This document shows positions 1-7,397 of a stretch of 18,573 nucleotides of DNA, in pieces. Origin of the DNA: Pseudomonadota bacterium (lineage in GTDB: Bacteria > Pseudomonadota > Alphaproteobacteria > Azospirillales > Azospirillaceae); contig JAEZID010000558.1 in NCBI GenBank assembly GCA_023416195.1, positions 1-18,573 on the forward strand, given 5' to 3'. Position numbers and translations under genes: made by a program. The notes under the pieces are model-generated. The model worked only from the letters and a program-made list of their open reading frames with translations, was not told the DNA's origin and ran no database searches. Numbering within the stretch: position 1 is the stretch's first letter; each line of letters opens with the position of its first letter.

Positions 1-128
1 GCCTCCCCCAGCGCGCCGGACAGCCACGCGTCCCACGGCCCCAGCACCGCGCGCGGCAGGCCGTGGCCGACGAAATCGCCGCGCGCCGGCACCTTGCCGT
101 GGAAGCCGACCGCGAAGCCGGGGCTCAT
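1..128 (-). CDS. tagF: TagF, type VI secretion system-associated protein (N-terminal fragment, runs off the window)
   Basis: The gene reads leftward from an ATG at 128, and only the first 42 codons are inside the window. The visible N-terminus reads MSPGFAVGFHGKVPARGDFV and continues through LPRAVLGPWDAWL. This is the characteristic start of TagF (BMA_A0400 family): a GFxGKxPARGDFV block followed by LP and a PWDxWL block. TagF proteins are cytoplasmic accessory factors that in some systems repress T6SS activity post-translationally. The start codon overlaps the tssM stop as ATGA, which implies translational coupling and membership in the tssL-tssM-tagF operon. Family recognition is from the motif; nothing can be said about the rest of the protein. 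Confidence 0.88.
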   Translation of the reverse strand, partial: MSPGFAVGFHGKVPARGDFVGHGLPRAVLGPWDAWLSGALGE

Positions 129-2089
129 AAATCGGGCCGTGGAGACGGCGAGGTCGGCTGGTTCAGCACCTCGACCACGCGGGCGGCCAGCGCCTCGTCC
201 ACCGGGATCGGCGCGAAGCCAACCTCGAACAGCGCGGCCAGATGGTCGCCCAGGGCCCGCCGCCGCCCCTCGTGCGCGGGGCCGGGCAAGGTGCGCTGCC
301 AGTCGGCGGCCAGCCATTCCGCCAGGAAGGCCGGGTCCAGGGCTTCCTGCCCGCCGATCATCCGGTAGGCGCGCAAGGACAGCGTCAGCAGGTCGGGCCG
401 TGCCCAGCCGGTGCGCAACTGCTCCTCCAGCCGCAGCACGACGCGTGACAGGAAGACGCTGCGCAGCGCCCGCCGGTACACGTCCACCGCCGGCCCGCCG
501 ATCCGTTCGCCCTGGTACAACCCGCCGGTCATGGCCAGGGGTGCCCAGCCCTCGCGCTCCAGCCAGCCGCCGGGCAGAGCGCGCAAGGCGTCCAGGGCCG
601 GCAGAACGGCGGCGAAGTCGGTGTCGTCCACCCGCGTCAGCGAGCGCGGCGGAGTGTCGAGCGCCCGGATCTCTCGCTCCGCCTCATGGACGGCGGCCTC
701 GGCGCGGGCGATCAGCGCGTCGTTCGCGCGGTGGCTGTTCAGCCAGAACAGGCCCAGCGCCAGCCCGGCCGCCACGGCGCCGCCCATGGCCAGGGCGCCG
801 CGGCGCCGCCGCGCCCGCTCCAGCGCGCGGTCCACGCCGACGAGGTTCGCTTCGGGGAACACCACGTCGGGCAGCAGCCGTTCCAGGAAATAGGTCTGCG
901 CCGGCGCCTCCACCGACGCCCCGCCCTGGGTGGCGCTGGTGAAGTAGACGCCGCGCAGCAGGGGCGCTTCCTCCTCCGCCTCCGCGGTGAAGGCGGTGTC
1001 CACCAGATCGGACAGGGCGGCCTCGAACTCGGCCATCTGCAAGGGGAAGGCGAAGGCGGCGTTGCGCCGCTGTATGTCCGGTTCCTGGTGCAGCCGTTCC
1101 AGCAGCCGCTCGTCGAGCCGGCGCAGCAGCGCCGCGAACTGCGCGTGGAAGGAACCGAGCGGGCCTTGCGCGCCCTCCTCCACCGGAAAGGTCATTCCCC
1201 AGATCTGCGCCCGCTCCGCCCGGTCCAGCGGGTCGAAGTAGGTGGCGAAGCCCTCCACCAGATCGGCCTTGGTGCACAGCAGATAGACCGGCACCCGCAG
1301 GCCCAGATGCCCGCGCAGCTCGCCCAGCCGCTGCCGGATGGTGATGGCGTGGCCGCGCCGCTCCTCTGCGCTCCACTCCGCGAGGTCGGCGAGGCTGATG
1401 GTGACCAGCACGCCGTTCACCGGCTGGCGCGGCCGATGCTCCTTCAGCAGGTCGAGCAGCCCGGACCACACCCGGCCGTCCACGGCGCGGCGGCTGTCCT
1501 GCGTGGTGTAGCGTCCGGCCGTGTCGATCAGCACCGCGTCGTCGGTGAACCACCAGTCGCAGTTGCGGGTGCCGCCCAGATTCTGCACCGGCATGCCGTC
1601 CACGCCGCCGCCCAGCGCCGCGCCCAGCCGCGCGTTGGCCAGCGCCGTCGTTTTGCCCGACCCCGGCGCGCCGATCACCAGATACCAGGGCAGCTGATAG
1701 AGATAGCGCCCGCCCCAGCGCGCCCCGAAGCGCTGAGTCTTCAGCCGACTGAGCACGGCGTCCAGCCGTTCCCGCACCGTGCCCAGCTCCTCCAGGGAGG
1801 CCTTCAGCTCCGGATCGCGGGCGGCGGCCAGCGCCTCGACCAGCCGGGCGTTGGCGGTGCGCTCCCGCCCGTCCTCGCGGCGGTTCAGCAGCAGCCACGC
1901 GGCCAGCGCCAGCAGCGTGGGCAGCGCGCGCATCCCGCTCCCCTCCGCCCCGGCCAGCGGCGCCAGCACCCAGCCGGCCAGCCCGACCGCCAGGGCAGCC
2001 ACCAGCGTGGCGCCCCAGCGCAGGCGCGGCGTGACGGCCAAATCAGCCTTGGGCAGGCTTGTCTTCGGAGAGGGGCGACGCGCGCGCAT
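125..2089 (-). CDS. tssM: TssM/IcmF-like T6SS membrane-complex protein, short form lacking the C-terminal half
   Basis: TssM is an inner-membrane component of the T6SS TssJLM membrane complex. The predicted 654-residue protein has a hydrophobic hairpin at about residues 24-68, then a GTPase-like cytoplasmic domain with Walker A GAPGSGKT (140-147), a DTAG box (189-192) and TKAD (273-276). The IcmF motif RGVYFTS follows at 379-385, and a third membrane segment lies at about 431-450. Only about 200 residues follow that segment, whereas full-length TssM proteins are usually about 1100-1200 residues, so most of the periplasmic region that contacts TssJ is absent. I chose ATG 2089 because it lies 10 bases after the tssL stop. 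GTG 2095 and in-frame ATGs at 2122 and 2179, the last two inside tssL, are possible. The stop overlaps the tagF start, so the short end does not look like random truncation. Confidence 0.9.
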   Translation of the reverse strand: MRARRPSPKTSLPKADLAVTPRLRWGATLVAALAVGLAGWVLAPLAGAEGSGMRALPTLLALAAWLLLNRREDGRERTANARLVEALAAARDPELKASLEELGTVRERLDAVLSRLKTQRFGARWGGRYLYQLPWYLVIGAPGSGKTTALANARLGAALGGGVDGMPVQNLGGTRNCDWWFTDDAVLIDTAGRYTTQDSRRAVDGRVWSGLLDLLKEHRPRQPVNGVLVTISLADLAEWSAEERRGHAITIRQRLGELRGHLGLRVPVYLLCTKADLVEGFATYFDPLDRAERAQIWGMTFPVEEGAQGPLGSFHAQFAALLRRLDERLLERLHQEPDIQRRNAAFAFPLQMAEFEAALSDLVDTAFTAEAEEEAPLLRGVYFTSATQGGASVEAPAQTYFLERLLPDVVFPEANLVGVDRALERARRRRGALAMGGAVAAGLALGLFWLNSHRANDALIARAEAAVHEAEREIRALDTPPRSLTRVDDTDFAAVLPALDALRALPGGWLEREGWAPLAMTGGLYQGERIGGPAVDVYRRALRSVFLSRVVLRLEEQLRTGWARPDLLTLSLRAYRMIGGQEALDPAFLAEWLAADWQRTLPGPAHEGRRRALGDHLAALFEVGFAPIPVDEALAARVVEVLNQPTSPSPRPDL

Positions 2090-2099
2090 GGACACCGGC

Positions 2100-3479
2100 C
2101 TATTGCGGGTAGAGCCGGACATCGATGCGCCGGTTGGCGCCCCGGTTGGCCGGCGTGCTGTTGGGGGCGAGCGGTTCACTGTCGCCGCGCCCTTCCGACG
2201 ACAGGCGCGCCGGGCCGACGGTGCGCTCCAGTATCTTGCGCACGGCCAGCGCCCGCGCCTCGCTCAGGGCCTGCGCGTTGGGAAAGGGGCCGGTGCGCGG
2301 CGTCTGGTCGTCGGTATGGCCGACCACCACCACCTGCCCCGCCTCCGGTCCCAGCGCCTGACCGACGCGGTCCACCACCGCGCGGTAGCGCGCCTTGATG
2401 GCGTCGCTGCCGCTGGCGAACATGCCGGCGCCCTCGATGCGGATGACCAACGCGCCGTCGTCGCCGGCCAGGATCGCCACGGCGCCCGACCGGATCTCCG
2501 GCTGCAACAGGCTGCCGACGCGGGCGGCCAGCGCCGGCCCGGCGGCGGGCGGGGGCGGCGGGGCGAGGCGGGAAATCTCGATGGGCCGGTCGGGCAGCAG
2601 ATCGCCCAGCCGTGCCACCACCGGCGCCGCCCGCTCGTTCAGGGAGGCCGACAACTGCACGAACAGCACGGCCAGCAGCGCCGCCGCGACCACCCCCACG
2701 GTCCAGGACGGCACGACGAGGCCCAGCGGCCGGAAGCTTTCGGCGATGCCGCGCCAGTGCGGGGACAGCGCCCGTTCCCGCTCCCCGCGCGCCCGGCGCA
2801 GCACGCGGTACAGCTCGTCCCGCAGATGGGCGAGGTCGTGCGCGCCACGCGGGCGGTCGCGGAACTTGCCCTCGAAGCCCAGCGACAGGCAGGCGTAGAA
2901 CAGCTCCAGCTCCCGCCGGTGCAGGCGCGGGTCGCTCAGCATGGTGTCGAGCAGGTCGAAGAACTGGTCCGGCCCGCCGGCGTCGGGATCGATGGTCGCG
3001 ACCAGCCCCTCGCGCACCCAGCGGCAGCGCGCCCCCCAGGGCGTCGCCCGGATCACGTCGTCCAGCGTGGCGCACAGCGCGAAGCGGGCGACGCGCACCT
3101 CCTCCCCCGGCAGGCCGGCGCCGGCCGCCTCGGCCTCGAACCGCCGCAGGTCGGCCAGGATGACGTTGCGCAGCCCCTCCGGATCCTCGTGCGTGACCCG
3201 GTCGCGCAGCCGCGAGGCGAGGTCGAGCAGCGGCCCCGCAGCACCCAGCAGCGGATTCACCGCCCCGCGCAGCCGGGCGGCCGGCAAATCGGCGCGGGCC
3301 AGATCGGCAATGGCCGGATGCGCGATGGCCGGATGGGGGCGCGGCTCCGCCCGCGACGCCGGACCGGCCGCCAGATAGGCGGGCACGGCGCGCAAGCCCG
3401 CCAACGCTTCCATCGGAACGCGCGCGGGTGTTCCACCGTCCTGCACGGCCGTCTCGCCGAAGCGCTCGTCCGTTCCCAT
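2100..3479 (-). CDS. tssL: TssL (DotU family) with C-terminal OmpA peptidoglycan-binding domain
   Basis: This is the inner-membrane T6SS component that forms the membrane complex with TssM, and it is the evolved type fused to an OmpA-like domain. The 459-residue protein has a DotU cytoplasmic domain at about residues 68-250, including the family signature LFYACLSLGFEGKFR (193-207). One membrane segment follows at about 257-276, then a proline-rich linker (PPPPP at about 307-311). The OmpA/MotB domain spans about 340-457 and contains GHTDDQ (387-392), an N401-x-x-x-LSEARAxAV helix and NRRIDVRL near the C-terminus. These are the usual peptidoglycan-binding positions. The first 67 residues are low-complexity and include a tandem HPAIAHPAIA. 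ATG 3479 is chosen because it is preceded by GGCGGTAAGG. It is the first visible gene of the operon, and tssM follows at once. Confidence 0.93.
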   Translation of the reverse strand: MGTDERFGETAVQDGGTPARVPMEALAGLRAVPAYLAAGPASRAEPRPHPAIAHPAIADLARADLPAARLRGAVNPLLGAAGPLLDLASRLRDRVTHEDPEGLRNVILADLRRFEAEAAGAGLPGEEVRVARFALCATLDDVIRATPWGARCRWVREGLVATIDPDAGGPDQFFDLLDTMLSDPRLHRRELELFYACLSLGFEGKFRDRPRGAHDLAHLRDELYRVLRRARGERERALSPHWRGIAESFRPLGLVVPSWTVGVVAAALLAVLFVQLSASLNERAAPVVARLGDLLPDRPIEISRLAPPPPPAAGPALAARVGSLLQPEIRSGAVAILAGDDGALVIRIEGAGMFASGSDAIKARYRAVVDRVGQALGPEAGQVVVVGHTDDQTPRTGPFPNAQALSEARALAVRKILERTVGPARLSSEGRGDSEPLAPNSTPANRGANRRIDVRLYPQ

Positions 3480-3495
3480 AGCCCTTACCGCCGCT

Positions 3496-3530
3496 CTGCA
3501 CCGTGAGTGAATGACCTTTTGCGGGTGCAG
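3496..3530. promoter_or_regulatory. Inverted repeat in the divergent tssL / STAS-gene promoter region
   Basis: The 135-base space between tssL (leftward) and the STAS gene (rightward) must hold both 5' regions. It contains CTGCACC (3496-3502) and its perfect complement GGTGCAG (3524-3530), 21 bases apart. A half-related GTGCAGCAC follows near 3584-3592. The arrangement could be an operator shared by the two directions. No clear -35/-10 pair is visible, so a regulatory role is an inference from position and symmetry only. Confidence 0.25.
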
Positions 3531-3614
3531 GTATAGCAGGCCCAGAAATCGGTCGTCACCGCCGATCCGCATTGCCACATTTTCCGTGCAGCACCATGAC
3601 GAGCGCGTAGAACC

Positions 3615-3950
3615 ATGCAGATCGACGAGGAAACGCGCGGCGGCGTCCTCATCCTCCGCCCCACCGGCCGCATCGACAGCGCCACCGCCCGCGCCTTCGA
3701 AGCCCGCCTGATCGCCGCCGTGGACCCCGGCCCGGCGGTGGTGGTCGTGGATTGCGGCGGGCTGACCCTGCTGACCTCGGCGGGCCTGCGCGCGCTGCTG
3801 AAGGCGGCCAAGCGCGCCAAGCCGGTGCGCAGCCGCATTCTGCTGGCCGCCATCCCCGCCCCGGCTCGCCACGTGTTCGACGTGAGCGGCTTCTCCTCGC
3901 TGTTCGAGACGCACGCCAGCACCGACGCCGCCCTGGCCGCGCTGGGTTAA
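3615..3950 (+). CDS. STAS-domain protein, anti-sigma-factor antagonist-like
   Basis: This 111-residue protein consists of one STAS domain. The order of elements is typical of SpoIIAA/RsbV-like proteins: a strand VLILRPTGRIDSATA, then AVVVVDCGGLTLLTSAGLRA. Asp46 and Ser55 occupy the conserved D...(S/T)SAGL positions, Ser55 being the residue usually phosphorylated by a partner anti-sigma kinase. In that family the unphosphorylated antagonist binds the anti-sigma kinase and releases a sigma factor. Neither a sigma factor nor a RsbW-like kinase is visible here. The gene is divergent from tssL and lies 101 bases upstream of a sensor kinase in the same direction, so it may act with that kinase. The ribosome-binding site before ATG 3615 is weak. 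No membrane segment or signal peptide is present. Confidence 0.8.
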   Translation: MQIDEETRGGVLILRPTGRIDSATARAFEARLIAAVDPGPAVVVVDCGGLTLLTSAGLRALLKAAKRAKPVRSRILLAAIPAPARHVFDVSGFSSLFETHASTDAALAALG

Positions 3951-4051
3951 GACTCCTTCGCATCTGCGGTAAAGGGTTTCGAAAGGGATTCCACCGTAAA
4001 AGGCTCTCTTCCGGCAAGGCACACCCGAAGGTGACGGGAGAAACGGGGAGC

Positions 4052-6475
4052 ATGGTCGAGTCCACACGGCAATCCCCGTGGAGCGGCGACGGCGGTCGCG
4101 CGCCCGACCGGACGCAGGACGCGCTGCTTCAGGCGCTCTCCGGCATCCGCACGGGCATCGCCGTGTTCGACGCCGGGGCATGCCTGCACATCGCCACCCC
4201 CCGCTACGCGGAACTGTTCGCGGCGGACGCCGCCCGGCTGGCTCCCGGCACGCCTTACCGCGACATCCTCGCGCATCACGCCGCGACCGTGCTCGACCCG
4301 CTGGAAGCCCCAAGGATCGAGGCGCTGGCCGCCCGCCCCGTCCCGGCGGACGCGCCGCTGGCCGCGCCGCAGCTGTTCCAGAGCCGAACCGGCGGCTGGC
4401 TGGAGCTGGAGGAGCGCGCCGGCCAGGACGGCACCCTCATCTGCCTGTGGACCGACGTCACCCGCCGCCTGACGGCGGAAACGGCGGTGGTCCGCCTCCA
4501 GGCCCGGCTGCGCGACGCCATCCAGTCGCTGCCCGACGGCTTCGCCCTGTTCGATGCCGACGACCGGCTCGACCTGCACAACACGGCCTTTCTCGACCGC
4601 TATGGGCTGGAGCCGGACCTGTCCCTGGTCGGCGTGCCCTACCCCGACCTGCTGCGCCGCGCGCTGAATCACGGTCTGGTCGATCCGGGCTTCGCGGACG
4701 AGGGGGCGCGCGAATCCTGGATCCGCCTGACCACCGCCGGGCACCGCAACCCGCAGGGCCCGACCGAGATGCAGCTGAGCGACGGGCGCTGGATCCGCGT
4801 GTCGGAGACGCGCACCGAGGACGGCGGCGTGGTCGGCATCCACAGCGACATCACCGCCCTGAAGCGGCGCGAGGCCGAGCTGGCCCGGCGCACCGCCATG
4901 CTCGACGCCGTGACCCAGGCGGCCACCCGCATCATCGGCCAGGGCGACTGGCAGGACGGGACGGAGGAGCTTCTGCGCCGCCTCGGCCGCGCGCTGGAGG
5001 TGACGCACGCCGCCCTGTTCCAGGTGCACACCGTCAGCGACGACGGCGTCATGCAGGCCTGCCTTGCCGAATGGTCGGCCAATCCCGTCGCCGACGAGTC
5101 ATCGAAGCCGATGGTGCGACGGGTGGCCCGGCTGGAGGAGGCGGACGGGGTCGGGCTGCTGCGCGACGGCTTTCCGGTGCACGGGCCGGGCGGGCGGCTC
5201 GCCGTGCCGATCCTGGTGGACGAGGGCTGGTGGGGCCACATCGCCTTCGACGGCGACGCCGGCCGCCACTGGAGCCCGCGCGAGGTGGAGGTCCTGAAGA
5301 CCGCCGCCGCCCTGCTGGCCGGGGCCATCCAGCGCGCCCGGCTGGACGCCGAACTGCGCGGGAGCGAGGCGCGCAAGCAGGCCATCGTCGAATCGGCGCT
5401 CGACTGCGTGGTGACCGTGGACGCCTCGGGCCTGCTGGTGGAGTTCAACCCGGCCGCCGAAGCGACCTTCGGCTGGCGGCGGGGCGAGGCGGTGGGCCGG
5501 CGGATGGAAGACCTGCTGATCCCGCCCGACCAGCGCGCCGGCCACCAGACCGGCTTCGCCCGCTTCCTGGCCGGCGACGGCAGCGGCGGCGGCGGCATGG
5601 TCGGCCGCCGCGTCGAGGTCACGGCCATGCGCCGCGACGGCTCGACCTTTCCGGCCGAACTGTCCATCGCCCCGGCCCGCGTCGGGGACGAGCTGTTCTT
5701 CACCGCCTACCTGCGCGACATCACCGACCGCCGGGACGCCGAACGCGCGCTGCTGGACGCCAAGACCAGGGCCGAAGCGGCGGCCGAGGCGAAGAGCGCC
5801 TTCCTCGGCAACATGAGCCACGAGCTGCGCACGCCGCTGAACGCGATCATCGGCTTTTCCGAGATCCTGAAGAACCAGCTGCTCGGCCCCTTGGGCGAGC
5901 CGAAATACGCGGAGTTCGCCGCCGATATCCACGAGGGCGGCGCGCATCTGCTGAACATCATCAACGACGTGCTGGACATGGCCCGCATCGAGGCGGGCGA
6001 GCACCATCTGATGCGGGAGACCATCGACGTCGGCGCGGTGGTCCGCTCCTGCCTGCAAATGCTGCGCGACCGCGCCGCCAAGGGCGAGGTGGCGCTGATC
6101 GACGACACCGGCCCCCTGCCGGTCGGCCTGTACGCCGACCGCCGGGCGGTGATGAAGATCCTGCTAAACCTGCTGTCCAACGCCGTGAAGTTCACCCCGC
6201 CCGGCGGCCGGGCGCGGGTCACGGTCGGCCCGGACGAGACCGGTGCCGTGGTGCTGCGCGTCGAGGACACCGGCGTCGGCATCCCGCCCGACGCGCTGTC
6301 CCGCGTGTTCGAGCCGTTCCAGCAGGCCGATATGAACCTGAACCGCCAGCACGAGGGCGCCGGCCTCGGCCTGACCATCACCCGCGCGCTGGTCGAACTG
6401 CACGGCGGCAGCATCGCGCTGACCAGCACCCAGGGCCATGGCACCACCGTGACGGTCCGCTTTCCCCCGGCGTGA
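4052..6475 (+). CDS. Cytoplasmic hybrid-sensor-type histidine kinase with PAS-PAS-GAF-PAS input
   Basis: The predicted 807-residue protein has the core of an orthodox histidine kinase. The dimerisation box FLGNMSHELRTPLNAIIGFS carries the phospho-accepting His590. The ATPase domain shows the N box LLNLLSNAVKFTP (Asn710), the G1 box VEDTGVGIP (Asp739), the F box FEPFQQAD and the G2 box GAGLGLTITRAL. Upstream input regions are PAS-like at about 20-140 and 145-275, a GAF-like region at about 285-435, and a classical PAS at about 440-565 (IVESALDCVVTVDASGLLVEFN). No transmembrane segment or signal peptide is seen, so it probably senses a cytoplasmic signal. It has no receiver domain, and no response regulator is adjacent, so its partner is unknown. 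ATG 4052 follows purine-rich GGGAG and GGGGAG stretches. The upstream STAS gene may be co-transcribed. Confidence 0.9.
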   Translation: MVESTRQSPWSGDGGRAPDRTQDALLQALSGIRTGIAVFDAGACLHIATPRYAELFAADAARLAPGTPYRDILAHHAATVLDPLEAPRIEALAARPVPADAPLAAPQLFQSRTGGWLELEERAGQDGTLICLWTDVTRRLTAETAVVRLQARLRDAIQSLPDGFALFDADDRLDLHNTAFLDRYGLEPDLSLVGVPYPDLLRRALNHGLVDPGFADEGARESWIRLTTAGHRNPQGPTEMQLSDGRWIRVSETRTEDGGVVGIHSDITALKRREAELARRTAMLDAVTQAATRIIGQGDWQDGTEELLRRLGRALEVTHAALFQVHTVSDDGVMQACLAEWSANPVADESSKPMVRRVARLEEADGVGLLRDGFPVHGPGGRLAVPILVDEGWWGHIAFDGDAGRHWSPREVEVLKTAAALLAGAIQRARLDAELRGSEARKQAIVESALDCVVTVDASGLLVEFNPAAEATFGWRRGEAVGRRMEDLLIPPDQRAGHQTGFARFLAGDGSGGGGMVGRRVEVTAMRRDGSTFPAELSIAPARVGDELFFTAYLRDITDRRDAERALLDAKTRAEAAAEAKSAFLGNMSHELRTPLNAIIGFSEILKNQLLGPLGEPKYAEFAADIHEGGAHLLNIINDVLDMARIEAGEHHLMRETIDVGAVVRSCLQMLRDRAAKGEVALIDDTGPLPVGLYADRRAVMKILLNLLSNAVKFTPPGGRARVTVGPDETGAVVLRVEDTGVGIPPDALSRVFEPFQQADMNLNRQHEGAGLGLTITRALVELHGGSIALTSTQGHGTTVTVRFPPA

Positions 6476-6487
6476 CGGGTTGGCTAA

Positions 6488-6505
6488 GCGGGTTGGTCAA
6501 CCCGC
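6488..6505 (+). terminator. Stem-loop 13 bases after the kinase stop, possible terminator
   Basis: GCGGGTTG and CAACCCGC form a perfect 8-bp inverted repeat with a 2-base spacer (or 7 bp with a GGTC tetraloop). The position directly after the kinase stop suits a transcription terminator. There is no T-run behind it (GAAAC follows), so it is not a classical intrinsic terminator. It may instead belong to the stem-loop cluster that continues to 6628. Confidence 0.4.
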
Positions 6506-6514
6506 GAAACGGCT

Positions 6515-6538
6515 TAAAGCGAATTTTCATTCGCTTTA
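6515..6538. repeat. Perfect 10-bp inverted repeat, TAAAGCGAAT arms
   Basis: TAAAGCGAAT (6515-6524) and ATTCGCTTTA (6529-6538) are exact complements around a TTTC loop. The arm is very similar to the arm of the repeat at 6607-6628 (AAAGCGRAT in both), which suggests both are ends or units of one dispersed intergenic repeat element. Confidence 0.6.
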
Positions 6539-6571
6539 GATTTATATGGCCTCATGTGCCGGCCGGGCTTC

Positions 6572-6606
6572 GGCCGCATAGGCGGCCGGGACCGCCGTCG
6601 CGGTCC
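6572..6606. repeat. Two adjoining short GC-rich hairpins between the AAAGCG repeats
   Basis: GGCCGC (6572-6577) pairs with GCGGCC (6582-6587) around ATAG. Directly after it, GGACCGC (6589-6595) pairs with GCGGTCC (6600-6606) around CGTC. Both have four-base loops like the flanking repeats. Together with the AAAGCG hairpins they make a tandem run of stem-loops of the REP/BIME kind. Confidence 0.5.
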
Positions 6607-6628
6607 AAAGCGGATCGAAATCCGCTTT
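6607..6628. repeat. Perfect 9-bp inverted repeat, AAAGCGGAT arms
   Basis: AAAGCGGAT (6607-6615) and ATCCGCTTT (6620-6628) are exact complements around a CGAA loop. The repeat is related to 6515-6538 with one base changed in the shared part of the arm (AAAGCGAAT to AAAGCGGAT) and its partner base changed too, so the pairing is kept. Confidence 0.6.
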
Positions 6629-7388
6629 AACGCCTGTTATGCCCCCAGGTGAGCGCCGATGTTGCGGCCGTGACGCTGCTGCGTGAGGACGCCGGGCAGC
6701 GCGTGACGTGCAACGCATGGCGGCGGGCGTGGCGGCGGGGCGCGCGGTCGATCCCTCGGCCGCCCGCCCTTTCGTATTTTTCAGCTCTGGTATCGGATCA
6801 CAGAGGCGCCGGCCCGCCGTCTCCTGGAAACCCCTCAGCGTGATCCGTCCGGCTCCTCCGGCTCAACCCGGCCCACAACCAATATGTGAGCCACGCCTGA
6901 TTTTCTCTAAATTTTTTCGCATTTTCGGCGACAACACCCTTTACAAGGGTAAATTCTCGAACTTATCATCCGTTAACATATAGGGCGATGCAAACTGCGC
7001 AGCCAAGCGCGCCGCGTCCGACAAACAAGGCGAGACAGTTTTCGCCTTACAGGTGATCTGTTTTTTATCTTTCACAATCATACACACGAATGTTTTTGAG
7101 CCGCTCATGGCTGTGCTCGATTTTTTTGATGGTACGGAAACACTTCGGAAGAGCGGCAGCCGATCTTCGGGCGACTGACCGCGCCTACAGTTGCCAACGC
7201 CTTGCCAGGAGTAATTTGGCCACGGTTCCGTGCGCGCCAATGCTCGTGGTGATGTTGGTGACCGGGACCGTGACCGGCAGGGCGATGATCATGCCGGACA
7301 TAAGCCATGACGACCTCTGCGGCCGACACGTTGCCATTGCAGGCCCGCTTACCGCCTGATTGTCCGTTTCACGTCGACAACCCACAAT
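6629..7388. other. Gene-poor, partly AT-rich intergenic region upstream of the RHS unit
   Basis: No reading frame here has a ribosome-binding site, a recognisable protein family or the codon pattern of its neighbours. The region changes from GC-rich (to about 6890) to AT-rich: 6901-6960 has 22 G+C of 60 bases. Within it lie a short palindrome ACCCTT-TAC-AAGGGT (6936-6950) and an inverted repeat AAGGCGA/TCGCCTT (7027-7033 and 7042-7048). Runs of T occur near 7060-7130. It probably holds the promoter and a leader of more than 300 bases for the gene at 7398, but I cannot identify a -35/-10 pair with confidence. Confidence 0.5.
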
Positions 7389-7393
7389 GAGGG
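7389..7393 (+). promoter_or_regulatory. Ribosome-binding site of the 7398 gene
   Basis: GAGGG lies four bases before ATG 7398 in an otherwise A-rich context. This supports the start choice and marks the beginning of the two-gene RHS unit. Confidence 0.6.
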
Positions 7394-7397
7394 AAAC

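Noticed and set aside
686..2398. Plus-strand frame of 570 codons opposite tssM and tssL
   Set aside because: It is the shadow of tssM, whose Walker A, TKAD and RGVYFTS motifs are unmistakable on the minus strand.
6476..7000. Search for a partial tRNA-Gly copy as the left attachment site of an island
   Set aside because: No stretch resembling the tRNA 3' end (such as GGGAATCGAACCC) was seen by eye near the left border.
6941..7359. Small frames on both strands (for example minus 6941-7240 and plus 7090-7359) in the AT-rich intergenic region
   Set aside because: None has a convincing ribosome-binding site or family resemblance, and they overlap each other. The region is better read as a promoter and leader.
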